From Gemmatimonadaceae bacterium (GTDB lineage: Bacteria; Gemmatimonadota; Gemmatimonadetes; Gemmatimonadales; Gemmatimonadaceae): a stretch of DNA of 64,000 nucleotides. The position numbers were made by a program, and so were the translations under genes. Where the stretch lies: the NCBI GenBank assembly GCA_020852815.1, contig JADZAN010000019.1:248001-312000 (forward strand). The letters are read 5' to 3'. Below the pieces are notes generated by a model. The model worked only from the letters and a program-made list of their open reading frames with translations. It ran no database searches and was not told the origin of the DNA. Shown one piece after another: positions 8,143-16,809 of the stretch (within the stretch, counting starts at the first letter, position 1; each line of letters begins with the position of its first letter).

Positions 8143-9765
8143 CTAAGGCATCGACACGACCGGCAGCTTGGAGATGCCGCGCTCCTTCTTCTGCTTGTCG
8201 ACCATCTTGGCCACGTCGTCGAGGAGCTTCTTGGCGTCGAAGACAATGCCGTCCTTGATGGTGTACTTGACGCCGCCCACGCGCTCCATCTTCCCCGTCT
8301 TGTCGTTGAGGCGCAGGTGGCCGGTGCCGTACAGCACCTTGAAGTTGGCGATCGGGTTCTCGCCGACGATCGCGAGGTCCGCGAGCATCCCCGGGCGCAC
8401 GACGCCGATCTCGATCGGCTTGCCGCTCGCCTTGTTCAGCTCCTGCGAGGCGTGCAGCGTCGCGCCGCGAATCACCTCCAGCGGGTGGAAGCCCGCCTCC
8501 TGGAAGTTCTCCAACTCCTCGATGTAGCTGAAGCCGTAGGTGTTGTAGATGAAGCCGGCGTCGGTGGACGGCGTCACGCGCCCACCCATGTTCTTGTAGT
8601 CGTTGATGAACTCCATCCACACGTTGTAGAAACGGCGCCAGGCCACCTCGTCCCACGTGGTCCAGTCGTAGAAGTACGCGCCGTGGTTCTCGCGATTGGG
8701 CGTGTAGAAGTCCCACAGCGTGGGCAACGTGTACTTCTCGTGCCACTCCGCGCCGCGGCGATACATGAGGTTCCGCCCCGACATGTACGTCGTCATCGTC
8801 GGGTCGAGTGTGGCGTCGTACTTCTTGAGCGTGTCGAGGAAGGCCCACCACTTCTCGCTCTTGGGCTTCACCAGCGACCACTGGCGCGCCACCTGGCCAA
8901 AGCGCCACTGCTCATCCGAGTAGTTGTAGTCCGCCGGATACGGCTGGATCGCTGTCCCTTCGTACATCGACTCGAAGATCCCGTAATAGTGCGTCACGGC
9001 GCCGAGTCCGAGCCGCACCGCCTGCATCGCGTTCATGTTGGGGACGCCCGTCTGCTGCAAGTGGGCGGTCGATCCCATCCCGAGCTTCTTCGCCTCGTCG
9101 AGCACGGCCGCCATGATGTCGGGCTCGTGCGCGCCGAGCTTGAGCCCCTCGACCCCCTGCGTCTTGGCCCAGCGCACCCACTCACGTGCCTTCTCAGGCG
9201 TCGTGATCGCCCCCCCCGTCCACCCCTTCCCCAGCCCGATGCGCTGGTAGTTCACCAGGCGCGGCGCGGTGATCTCGTTGGCCGCCGAACGCTTTGCCTC
9301 CGACGCCGACCACTCGAAGCCGCCTAACGGGACACCGCGCACCGTCGTGATCCCATGCGCCAGCCACAGCTTGTAGCAGTACTCGGCATCCGGCGCCTTG
9401 GGCTTGCCGCAGGTGTGCACGTGCAGGTCGATGAGCCCCGGCATGACGTACATTCCCGTCGCGTCCAGCTCGCGCGCCGGCCCCTTGGGGCGGCGCGACT
9501 CATTGATCGGCAAGCCGGGATACCCCACTTCCACGACCTGCGTGATGCGGTTCTTCTCGATCACGATGTCGACCGGGCCGCGCGGCGGTCCGCCCTGCCC
9601 GTCGATCAGTGTCGCCCCGCGCACGATCAGCTTGTCGAACGGGCCATCGCCCTCGGCACGCCTGGGCGCGGGATCGGCGTCCTGCGCTACCAGCGGCGCA
9701 CTCCACGCGAGGATGGTCGCCGCTCCAACCAGCGCCGCCAGTACACGAGTCACACGGAAGGTCAT
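8143..9765 (-). CDS. Secreted metal-dependent amidohydrolase
   Basis: A 540-residue amidohydrolase of the imidazolonepropionase/dipeptidase-like group. A cleavable signal peptide (residues 1-27, ending LVAQ) is followed by an N-terminal composite beta domain (IVRGATLIDGQGG) and the metal-site motif PGLIDLHVH. Further family features are HGITTVRG, STAHLQQTG, TPSTDAG (metal/catalytic Asp) and the closing GVVRPGMLADLAIVGENP. Such enzymes hydrolyse C-N bonds in peptides or cyclic amides; the substrate is unknown. The ATG at 9765 has GGAG seven bases upstream. A longer in-frame start lacks this and would mask the signal peptide. Confidence 0.88.
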   Translation of the reverse strand: MTFRVTRVLAALVGAATILAWSAPLVAQDADPAPRRAEGDGPFDKLIVRGATLIDGQGGPPRGPVDIVIEKNRITQVVEVGYPGLPINESRRPKGPARELDATGMYVMPGLIDLHVHTCGKPKAPDAEYCYKLWLAHGITTVRGVPLGGFEWSASEAKRSAANEITAPRLVNYQRIGLGKGWTGGAITTPEKAREWVRWAKTQGVEGLKLGAHEPDIMAAVLDEAKKLGMGSTAHLQQTGVPNMNAMQAVRLGLGAVTHYYGIFESMYEGTAIQPYPADYNYSDEQWRFGQVARQWSLVKPKSEKWWAFLDTLKKYDATLDPTMTTYMSGRNLMYRRGAEWHEKYTLPTLWDFYTPNRENHGAYFYDWTTWDEVAWRRFYNVWMEFINDYKNMGGRVTPSTDAGFIYNTYGFSYIEELENFQEAGFHPLEVIRGATLHASQELNKASGKPIEIGVVRPGMLADLAIVGENPIANFKVLYGTGHLRLNDKTGKMERVGGVKYTIKDGIVFDAKKLLDDVAKMVDKQKKERGISKLPVVSMP

Positions 9766-9935
9766 GTCGTATCTCCGGGTTGATGATGCCACGATCCCAC
9801 ACCACACCGTCGTCGGTACCGCCGTGAGTAACGCCTGCCGCCTCATCGGCGTTGTGGCACGGGCGATGGGCTCCGGGGTAGGATCGACGCGCACGAACTT
9901 AGGGGCGGGAGATCGCCCCCGTTAGATTCCGTCAC

Positions 9936-10493
9936 ATGTCCAACGCTCCCCCTTTGACCTCTCCCCTTCCGACTCGCATGCGACGCTCACGCTCTATCGC
10001 CGGCGCCATGGCCGCGCTCTGCGCCATCGCCTTCGCCGTCCCCGCCGCCGCGCAGCACCAGCACGGGACAAAACCCGACTCGTCCAAGCAGGAAAAGCCC
10101 GCCATGAAGCACGACATGGCCGGCATGAAGCACGACATGGAAGGGATGAACCACATGTCCAGCGGGTGGAAGGAGATGGATGCCTTCCATGCCGTCCTGG
10201 GCGGCACCTTCCATCCGGCGGCGGACAAGGGCGACTTCGCCCCGCTCAAGGCCAACGCGCAGGTGCTGGCCGACAAGGCCAAGACGTGGCTCGCCTCGAC
10301 CGCTCCCGCCAGCTGCGCCAAACCCGAGCAGAAGCAGACCATCACCACGATTGCTACGCTCACCAGCGAGTTGGCGAAGAAGGTGAAGGGCGACACGCCT
10401 GACGCCGACCTCAAGGCCGCCATCACCGCCATTCACGACAACTTCGAGAAGGTCGAGACGGCGTGTGGCGAAATGAAAGGGATGAAGCACTAG
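9936..10493 (+). CDS. Met/His-rich secreted protein of unknown function
   Basis: A 185-residue exported protein. A hydrophobic signal (AGAMAALCAIAFAVPAAAQ) is followed by a Met/His-rich stretch with repeated MKHDMAGMKHDME-like units, then a helical domain with two cysteines (SCAKPEQ, TACGEM). Met/His clusters suggest binding of copper or another soft metal in the periplasm, but this is inferred from composition only. TAGATT lies just before the ATG, so the message could be nearly leaderless; an internal ATG at 9978 is an alternative start. It is divergent from the amidohydrolase and followed by a strong terminator. Confidence 0.7.
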   Translation: MSNAPPLTSPLPTRMRRSRSIAGAMAALCAIAFAVPAAAQHQHGTKPDSSKQEKPAMKHDMAGMKHDMEGMNHMSSGWKEMDAFHAVLGGTFHPAADKGDFAPLKANAQVLADKAKTWLASTAPASCAKPEQKQTITTIATLTSELAKKVKGDTPDADLKAAITAIHDNFEKVETACGEMKGMKH

Positions 10494-10553
10494 CCGAAGG
10501 CGCGGCACCTGCCGGCACCTGCCGGCACCTGCCGGAGCCAGCCGGCAACACGA

Positions 10554-10582
10554 ACGGGGCGGCGCGCGATGCGCCGCCCCGT
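10554..10582. terminator. Bidirectional terminator
   Basis: A perfect 12-bp stem ACGGGGCGGCGC with a five-base loop lies between the convergent Met/His-rich protein and GNAT genes. A short 10-bp tandem repeat (CACCTGCCGG) lies just before it at about 10505-10535. Confidence 0.8.
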
Positions 10583-10607
10583 CTGTCGTTTCATCGTGAC
10601 GCTTGCC

Positions 10608-11084
10608 CTACGCTTCGCCCACCGACAACGACATCGCGAAGCAGTGCTTGTGCCCGATCGTCCACTCGTCCACGGAGACGCGGTCGTAGCGCCGCTTCTT
10701 CTCGGGATAGCGTTCGATGTCCTGGAAGTGGAAGCCGCACCGCTGGAAGAGCGAGTCGCTGAACGAGACGGCGAAGATCTCCGGATAACCGCGCTTGGCC
10801 GCCAGCTGCACCGCCGCCTTGATGAGCTGCGCTCCCAGCCCCTTCCCCTGCTGCGACGCTTCGACGGCCAGCGACACCAGCTCCACCAGTGACGGCGAAT
10901 ACTCGTCGATGCACACGCACCCCACCACGTGCCCGTCGTCGTCGCGAATCACGCGATAGTCGTCGAGGTGCGACTCGACAAACGATTCGGAGCGGGGCAG
11001 GGTCAGCCCGTCGGGTGCAAAGCGGTTGTTCAGCTCCGCGAGGACGGGAACGTCATACTCGCGGGGAGGGGCGATGGGACGCAT
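10608..11084 (-). CDS. GNAT-family N-acetyltransferase
   Basis: A 158-residue single-domain acetyltransferase. The acetyl-CoA binding motif is LVSLAVEASQQGKGLGAQLI (Q/R-x-x-G-x-G/A), followed by AAKRGYPEIFAVSFSDSLFQRCGF, a pattern typical of GNAT enzymes related to the acetyltransferase domain of N-acetylglutamate synthase. It might therefore act in arginine synthesis, but no arg genes are adjacent and the substrate is open. The start at 11084 matches the usual N-terminus (MRPIAPPREYD). It lies downstream of the FAD oxidase on the same strand with a 60-nt gap. Confidence 0.85.
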   Translation of the reverse strand: MRPIAPPREYDVPVLAELNNRFAPDGLTLPRSESFVESHLDDYRVIRDDDGHVVGCVCIDEYSPSLVELVSLAVEASQQGKGLGAQLIKAAVQLAAKRGYPEIFAVSFSDSLFQRCGFHFQDIERYPEKKRRYDRVSVDEWTIGHKHCFAMSLSVGEA

Positions 11085-11144
11085 GGAGGGATGTTACGAA
11101 ATGGCCGCCGACCGGCGCAACGGGACCATGTGCACGCGCCGCCG

Positions 11145-12704
11145 TCACGGGTCGATCAGCACCCCGCGATTGAATCGCCACCGCGGATCGACCCACCGCT
11201 TCACCGAGCGAAAGCGCGCCAGCACCTCGGGCGAATACTGCACCGCGAGAAACGGCTTCTTGATGCGCCCAATCCCATGCTCAGCGGCCACGCACCCCCC
11301 GCGCGCCACGATCTCGCGCGCCAGCACGAGGTAACACTCCTTCGCCAGCGCCAGCTCCCCCTCGTCCCGCGGCAGGATGTTCACGTGGAAGTGGTTGTTC
11401 CCCACGTGCCCGAACGCGGCAAAGTCGAGCCCGGCCCCACCCAGCACCTCCTGGTATCGCGCGAAGACCCACTGCAACTGGTCGTCTGGCACCGCCATGT
11501 CGGTCGCGATCTTGTGGAGCCCAGGATGCCTTTCTCGCCGCTGGGCGATTATAGCGTTTATGCGCTCCGGAACGGCGTGACGGAACGCGCGGATGTCCCG
11601 AAGTTCGCTCTCCGTCGCCCCAGCCAGCGAGTAGCTCGGATCCGCGCCGCACGCCACGATCTCGTCAGATAGCGTATCGGCTATTGTTTCTAGCTCGCCG
11701 TCGCCCTCGAAGCCGACCTCCACAAAAACCGAGCACTCCGCTGCTCCGCTCCCCTCCAGCACCCGCGCAACCGCCGGCTTCCCGCTCTCGGCCGCCAGCG
11801 CGTGCGAACGCCGATCGAGAAACTCCAGCGCCGTGGTCCGCATCGACCGGTCTCCCCTTACCAGGACCACAAACCGAAACGCCGCCGCCACATCGCCGAA
11901 AAACTGCAGGTAGCCCAGCCGCTGCTCGCTCGACCGCTGCAGTCGCACGGTGACGCTGGAAACGGCGCCCAGCGTCCCCTCCGCGCCAATCCAGAGGTCG
12001 ATCGCGTCGCCCGAGGAAAAGTAGCCGTAGCCGATCGCGTTCTTCGTCGCCGGCTTCGGGATCGGGGCGAGTTCCAGGCGGCGAATCTCGCCCCCGTCGT
12101 CCAGGAGCAGCGCCCCTTCACCACCATCGCCCGCGCCGCGCCGCAGTGTGAGCGTGCGCGCACTCGGCAGCTCCACCGTGATCGCCTCCACCCACTCGCG
12201 CATCGCGCCGAACCGGAAGGTGCGCGCACCGCCGGCGTTGGTCGCGACCATCCCGCCAATCGACGCCGACGTCTCGGTGGGATCGACCGGGAACGTGAGC
12301 GCGGGGTGGTTGGCTGCCAGGTAGCCAGTGAGTTCGCTGAGGCAGGTCCCGGCCAGAACGGTGGCGGTCGGCGGTTCGCCCGCCTCGTCGACCGAGAGCA
12401 CACCGCGCAGCGCCGAGAGCGCGACCAGATGCGCGTCAGGCTCGGGGACGGCCCCTCCGACAACCCCCGTGCGCGACCCCGAGATGGCCACCGCGTGTCC
12501 GTTGGCGGCATGCCACGCCAGCACCTGCCGCAGCTCCTCCACCGTTTCGGGGACGGCGAGCGACCCTGCCCCGCGCGACGTGAGCTTGGATTCATCGTGC
12601 AGGTAGTCGGCAATCGCGTCGTCGGCCGGCGACAGGCGCACGCACGCCGGTGGCGCAGTCACCACCCCGACCAGGTCGCGCGCAACCAGGGGGACGGCGC
12701 CCAT
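11145..12704 (-). CDS. FAD-linked oxidase (glycolate/D-lactate dehydrogenase-like)
   Basis: A 519-residue flavoprotein of the GlcD/D-lactate dehydrogenase (vanillyl-alcohol oxidase) family. The FAD-binding N-terminal domain shows SGSRTGVVGGAVP, FPVDPTETSASIGGMVATNAGG and the later IGAEGTLG. The C-terminal substrate-cap domain shows FGHVGNNHFHVNILP and CVAAEHGIGRIKK, where the histidines are expected to hold the 2-hydroxyacid. The likely reaction is oxidation of a D-2-hydroxy acid such as glycolate, D-lactate or 2-hydroxyglutarate. It starts two bases after serA. That pairing suggests recycling of 2-hydroxyglutarate, which SerA enzymes can produce, but this is inference. No iron-sulfur domain is present. 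Confidence 0.88.
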   Translation of the reverse strand: MGAVPLVARDLVGVVTAPPACVRLSPADDAIADYLHDESKLTSRGAGSLAVPETVEELRQVLAWHAANGHAVAISGSRTGVVGGAVPEPDAHLVALSALRGVLSVDEAGEPPTATVLAGTCLSELTGYLAANHPALTFPVDPTETSASIGGMVATNAGGARTFRFGAMREWVEAITVELPSARTLTLRRGAGDGGEGALLLDDGGEIRRLELAPIPKPATKNAIGYGYFSSGDAIDLWIGAEGTLGAVSSVTVRLQRSSEQRLGYLQFFGDVAAAFRFVVLVRGDRSMRTTALEFLDRRSHALAAESGKPAVARVLEGSGAAECSVFVEVGFEGDGELETIADTLSDEIVACGADPSYSLAGATESELRDIRAFRHAVPERINAIIAQRRERHPGLHKIATDMAVPDDQLQWVFARYQEVLGGAGLDFAAFGHVGNNHFHVNILPRDEGELALAKECYLVLAREIVARGGCVAAEHGIGRIKKPFLAVQYSPEVLARFRSVKRWVDPRWRFNRGVLIDP

Positions 12705-12706
12705 CG

Positions 12707-13936
12707 TCAGTACAGGATGCGCGTGCGAACGCTCATGGGAAGCTGCGCGATGCGCGCGTGCACCTCATCCGACAGTTCGCGGTTCACGTCCATCACCAGG
12801 TAGCCGATCTCGCGCGACGTGGCGAGTTGTTGCGCCTCGATGTTCGCCCCGACCTCCGAGACGATGCGGTTCACCTCGGCCAGGGCGCCGGGAGCGTTGC
12901 GATGGATGTTGAGGATGCGATGCGTCTCGGGGATGGGGGGGAGGTTCACGTGCGGGAAGTTGACCGCCCCCTCGGTCGAGCCGCGCTCGAGGAATCCAAT
13001 GAAGGAGTGCGCCACCTCGATCCCGATGTCGCGCTGCGCCTCCTCGGTGTTGCCGCCCACGTGCGGCGTGAGGATGACGTTAGGCGCGTCGCGGAAGCCG
13101 ACGTCGAAGGTGGTGTTGGTGGGCGCCGGTTCGGAGGGAAAGACGTCGAGCGCCGCCCCCGCGAGCTGCCCGCTGTGCAGCGCATCGCGCAGCGCGGCGA
13201 CGTCGACCACCCCGCCGCGCGCGAGGTTGATGACGTAGCTCCCCTTGCGCAGGCGGTGCATCTCCGCCGCCCCGATCATCCCGCGCGTACGCGGCGTGTC
13301 GGGGACGTGCAGCGAGAGGAAGTCCGCCTGCTCCAGCAGCGCCTCGAGCGACGACACGGGGCGCGCCAGGCCTAACGGGAGCTTCTTCTGGATGTCGTGG
13401 AACAGGACGCGCATCCCGAACGCCTCGGCCAGGATCCCCACCTGCTGGCCGATGTGGCCATAGCCCACGATCCCTAACGAGCGGCCGCGCACCTCGTGCG
13501 CCCCCGCCAGGCTCTTGTCCCACTCTCCGCGATGCAGCTTCGAGTTCTTGTCGCCGATGCGCCGGGCCAGGGCGATGATGTTCCCCATCGCCAGCTCGGC
13601 CACGCTGCGCGTCGACGCGTGCGGGGCGTTGAAGACGGGGACGCCCTTGAGCGCCGCGTCATGGATCGCTACCTGGTCGGTCCCCACCGAGAAGCATCCA
13701 ATGGCGAGCAGCCGCCCCGCGTGCTCCAGCTGCGCCGCGCGAACCTTGGTGCGCGAGCGAACGCCGAGCAGGTGTGAGGCAGCCACCACCTCATTGAGCT
13801 CGTCGTCGTCGAGCGCCCGGGGAATGAACTCGACGCTGTACCCCGCGTCGACCAGCGTCTCGCGCGCCGCCGGATGAATGTTCTCGAGGAGCGTGATGCG
13901 GATGCGTTCGCGCGGAAACGACGTCGGGGTGGTCAT
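12707..13936 (-). CDS. serA: D-3-phosphoglycerate dehydrogenase with ACT domain
   Basis: A 409-residue NAD-dependent dehydrogenase that starts the phosphorylated serine pathway (3-phosphoglycerate to 3-phosphohydroxypyruvate). The Rossmann motif is GIVGYGHIGQQVG. Catalytic elements are NLARGGVVD (Arg), the Glu in DVFPSEPAP and the His in LTPHVGGNTEEAQ. The C-terminal ~75 residues form an ACT domain (ILNIHRNAPGALAEVN), the usual serine feedback site. The length matches the E. coli-type enzyme. The ATG at 13936 was chosen over a longer frame because it aligns with the family start. The gene is co-transcribed with the FAD-linked oxidase. Confidence 0.93.
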   Translation of the reverse strand: MTTPTSFPRERIRITLLENIHPAARETLVDAGYSVEFIPRALDDDELNEVVAASHLLGVRSRTKVRAAQLEHAGRLLAIGCFSVGTDQVAIHDAALKGVPVFNAPHASTRSVAELAMGNIIALARRIGDKNSKLHRGEWDKSLAGAHEVRGRSLGIVGYGHIGQQVGILAEAFGMRVLFHDIQKKLPLGLARPVSSLEALLEQADFLSLHVPDTPRTRGMIGAAEMHRLRKGSYVINLARGGVVDVAALRDALHSGQLAGAALDVFPSEPAPTNTTFDVGFRDAPNVILTPHVGGNTEEAQRDIGIEVAHSFIGFLERGSTEGAVNFPHVNLPPIPETHRILNIHRNAPGALAEVNRIVSEVGANIEAQQLATSREIGYLVMDVNRELSDEVHARIAQLPMSVRTRILY

Positions 13937-14043
13937 GCGGTGACAATCGGCGCTCGTGGATGCCGGCGGTCGCACGTCACGACTGGAATGCGTGCGCCGC
14001 GCCGTTGGCGAGCGGTGGGGAGTCCCCCGCCGCCCGTGGCAAG

Positions 14044-15648
14044 TTAATGCGCGACGCTCGCCCCTCGTGCGGCTGTCTCGCCGGCGTCACCCGCCGCCTC
14101 GATGGTGTGTCGCCCCCCGCCAACGCTCGCCGCCAGCGGCTGCAGCGGCTGCAGCGCCGACGCCTGCCGTTCGAGCGCCGAAGGGAGGCGCACCCGCACC
14201 TGCGTCCCCGTTCCCGGGTTGCTCTCGACGTCGACCACGCCACCGTGCTGCTCGAAGACGCCGCGCGCCAGGAAGAGCCCGAACCCGATTCCTTCCGCCC
14301 CGCCACGCGTCGAGAAGTACGGCTGCATCAACCGGCGCAGCTCCTCGCGCGAGATGCCTGCCCCGTTGTCGGCCACCGTGAGCGCGGCGCGCCCCTCGCG
14401 ATCGGTCGCCACTTGCACCCGGATGCGCGGAGCCGCCTGCGATTCGTCGGCGTTGGTCCAGCGCTGGCGCACCGACTGCGACGCATTCAGGAGCAGGTTC
14501 ACCATCGCCTGCACCAGGCGGGGTTCGTCACCCAGCACTGTCGGTGCGTCCGACAGATCGACATCGATCGCGACGCCGCGCAGTTGGTGCGCTGCAACGC
14601 GCAACGCCGATTGCGTCACCTCTTCCAGCGATACGGGTGAGAAGACCCCTGCCCCCGGCCTCGTCGAGGCTCGCAGCGCGTCGACGACACGTCGAATACG
14701 GTCGGCACCGTCGAGCGCACTTTCCACCGATTCCAACAGCTCTGTGGGGGCGGCATGGTCGCGCCCCCACTCGCCCATCAGCTCGAGGTTGAGGCGCAGG
14801 TAGGCGAGCGGGTTGTTGATCTCGTGCCCGACGCCGGCCGCCAGTCGCCCAAGCGAGGCCTGCCGCTCCGCCTCGATCCAGGCATGGTGGGCTTCGTCGC
14901 GCTCCTGCGTGCGGAGCTCGACCTCCATCGTGAGTTGCGTGGAGAGCGACGAGAGCCGCCGCGCGTCGGCGATGAAGCGGCGAACCGTCGCCGCCGCCAT
15001 CGGGATCACCACGGCCAGGAAGCCGACGTCTGCCACGAAGAAGAAGCGGAGGACGCCGTTGGTGATGAGGACCTCGACCGCGGTCGCGAGGAAGAAGATC
15101 GAGAAACCCACGCGGTACTCCCACGTGCGCTCCCCGGCTGGGCGCGGCCGCCAGAGGTCCATGCAGACACAAACGACGACGAACAGGTAGACATACGTGA
15201 TCGCCGAGCCGAGGGGGTTGGGGGCCGGGAAGCGGTAGTGCAGCGTGGCCCAGTCCACCGTGATATCGACCCACGTGTCGCTCGACAGCTGCAACGTGGT
15301 GATCGAGATCGCGGCGCCACCCAGCGACGCCAGCGCCAGCGCGCGCGCCCAGCGCGGCATCTCGCGCACGCGCCCGTCGCTCCCGCCAAATGCAAACACC
15401 AGCCAACCCGCCGCGAAGATCCCCGCGGCGACATAACTGACGGTGGCCAGCACTCGGCGAATCGGGTCGGCCATCGGGTGCCAGCTGGCACCGATGTTCC
15501 CCGCGCTGTAGGCCGCCGCGCTGGTGGCGATCAGGGCAAAGGTGCGCGCCTGCCGCCACCCCGGCGCGCGCGCCACGGCGATGAACAGGACCGCCATCGC
15601 GAGCTGCAGGATGGCGACACAAGCGGAGAGGAGAACGGCGGCATTCAT
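14044..15648 (-). CDS. Membrane-bound sensor histidine kinase (orphan)
   Basis: A 534-residue kinase. The first ~220 residues contain about six or seven hydrophobic spans with short loops and no large sensory domain. A coiled linker leads to the dimerisation/phosphorylation motif LAAGVGHEINNPLAYLRLN (phospho-acceptor His). The ATPase domain has the N box QAMVNLLLNASQS, the G1 box VADNGAGI and the G2 box GIGFGLFLARGVFEQHGG. No response regulator is adjacent, so the partner is unknown. The start at 15648 gives an immediately hydrophobic N-terminus (MNAAVLLSACVAILQLAMAV). It follows the racemase gene by 47 nt on the same strand. Confidence 0.88.
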   Translation of the reverse strand: MNAAVLLSACVAILQLAMAVLFIAVARAPGWRQARTFALIATSAAAYSAGNIGASWHPMADPIRRVLATVSYVAAGIFAAGWLVFAFGGSDGRVREMPRWARALALASLGGAAISITTLQLSSDTWVDITVDWATLHYRFPAPNPLGSAITYVYLFVVVCVCMDLWRPRPAGERTWEYRVGFSIFFLATAVEVLITNGVLRFFFVADVGFLAVVIPMAAATVRRFIADARRLSSLSTQLTMEVELRTQERDEAHHAWIEAERQASLGRLAAGVGHEINNPLAYLRLNLELMGEWGRDHAAPTELLESVESALDGADRIRRVVDALRASTRPGAGVFSPVSLEEVTQSALRVAAHQLRGVAIDVDLSDAPTVLGDEPRLVQAMVNLLLNASQSVRQRWTNADESQAAPRIRVQVATDREGRAALTVADNGAGISREELRRLMQPYFSTRGGAEGIGFGLFLARGVFEQHGGVVDVESNPGTGTQVRVRLPSALERQASALQPLQPLAASVGGGRHTIEAAGDAGETAARGASVAH

Positions 15649-15695
15649 GCTCGACAACCGTAAGTGTCGGCCGTCGCCCCTCCCACCTGTCGCTT

Positions 15696-16748
15696 CTACC
15701 AGATGTCGCCGACGGTGAACCCCTCGGGGAACGGGTCGGTCGGGTCCAGGACGTACGTCGCCATCCCCGTAATCCACGCCTGTCCGGCGATCGTCGGTAC
15801 TACCGCCCGGTAGGGACCGACGGTGACCTCCTCGACGAGCCGACCGGTGAAGACCGTTCCCAGGACACCGCTGTGCCGGAAGTCCTGATGCAGCCCAAGG
15901 CGCCCCCGCGCGTGAAGCGTCGCCATCTTGGCCGAGGTCCCCGTCCCGCACGGCGAGCGGTCGAGCGCCCCGGTCCAGGTGGAGGGACGATCCCAGTCGA
16001 GCTGCCCCGTGGACACGACGACCGCGTTCTGCCAGTCCGCAGAGTCCTTGAGGGGCGGCCCGGAGAGCTGGGCGATGGTGACTCCGTCGAAGTCCGGCTG
16101 GTCGGGATGCACCACCGGGAGCTGTTCGCGCGTCGCGGCCTTGATCATCTCGCCGATGCGGACGATGTCGCCCCCTTCGTCGGGGGTGAGGCGGAGCCCG
16201 AACTGCGTGGCGTCGGCAATGACATAGAACATCCCGCCGTAGGCCACGTCCACGCGCACCGTGCCTAACGTCGGCACCTCGACCGGAGCGTCGAGGTGCG
16301 TGGCAAAGGCGGGGACGTTGCGGAACGTGACGCGCGTGACCTTCCCGTTGGCGCAGTCGGCGCGGACGCGGATCACCCCGGCCGGCGTCTCCAGCGTCAG
16401 CTCGGTCACCGGCTCGTGCATCGGGAGCATCCCCGTCTCGAGCAGGACCGTCACGGTGCACATCGTGTTCGTCCCCGACATCCCCGGATACTCCACGTGC
16501 TCCATGATCACGAAGCCGGCGTCCGCCTCGGGATGGTTGGAGGGGAGGATGAGGTTGCAGTTGGCGGCCGGGTAGCCGCGCGGCTCGCGCAGCATGCGCA
16601 GGCGCAACGCGTCGCCGTGCGTGCGCAGCCAGACCATCTTGTCGAACATGGTCTGGCCGGGGACGTTCGGCACCCCCCCGACGATGACGCGTCCGTGCTC
16701 GCCGCCCGCGTGGGCGTCGACGGCGTGAATGAGGTTGGAGACTCTCAC
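15696..16748 (-). CDS. Proline racemase family protein (4-hydroxyproline epimerase-like)
   Basis: A 350-residue member of the proline racemase superfamily, which inverts or dehydrates proline and hydroxyprolines using two active-site thiol/hydroxyl residues. The second site is intact (DRSPCGTGTSA, Cys). The first site reads PGMSGTNTMC, with Ser at the catalytic position and Thr where most members have His. In this superfamily a Ser/Cys pair is associated mainly with 4-hydroxyproline 2-epimerases, so that is the likeliest role, unproven. The GTG start at 16748 has AGGA upstream and begins MRVSNLIHAVDAHAGGEHGR, the standard N-terminus. It lies downstream of lactate permease with a REP-like repeat between. 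Confidence 0.85.
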   Translation of the reverse strand: MRVSNLIHAVDAHAGGEHGRVIVGGVPNVPGQTMFDKMVWLRTHGDALRLRMLREPRGYPAANCNLILPSNHPEADAGFVIMEHVEYPGMSGTNTMCTVTVLLETGMLPMHEPVTELTLETPAGVIRVRADCANGKVTRVTFRNVPAFATHLDAPVEVPTLGTVRVDVAYGGMFYVIADATQFGLRLTPDEGGDIVRIGEMIKAATREQLPVVHPDQPDFDGVTIAQLSGPPLKDSADWQNAVVVSTGQLDWDRPSTWTGALDRSPCGTGTSAKMATLHARGRLGLHQDFRHSGVLGTVFTGRLVEEVTVGPYRAVVPTIAGQAWITGMATYVLDPTDPFPEGFTVGDIW

Positions 16749-16759
16749 GGCAATCCTAT

Positions 16760-16797
16760 GAGACGGGAAGACTATCCCAGCGACGGCTGGGGACGAG
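16760..16797. repeat. REP-like palindromic element
   Basis: GAGACGGGAAG followed by the imperfect palindrome CCCAGCGACGGCTGGG and GGACGAGG lies between the permease and racemase genes. It is one of five related copies in the window. Confidence 0.7.
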
Positions 16798-16809
16798 GAA
16801 CGCCTGGCG

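Noticed and set aside
7103-8908. 600-codon minus-strand open frame over the CoA-transferase and amidohydrolase
   Set aside because: Composition is typical of antisense frames in high-GC DNA and it conflicts with two well-supported genes.
15649-16461. N-terminal extension of the histidine kinase frame
   Set aside because: The extension overlaps the racemase gene in another phase and has no recognisable domain; the kinase's own start directly precedes its first membrane span.
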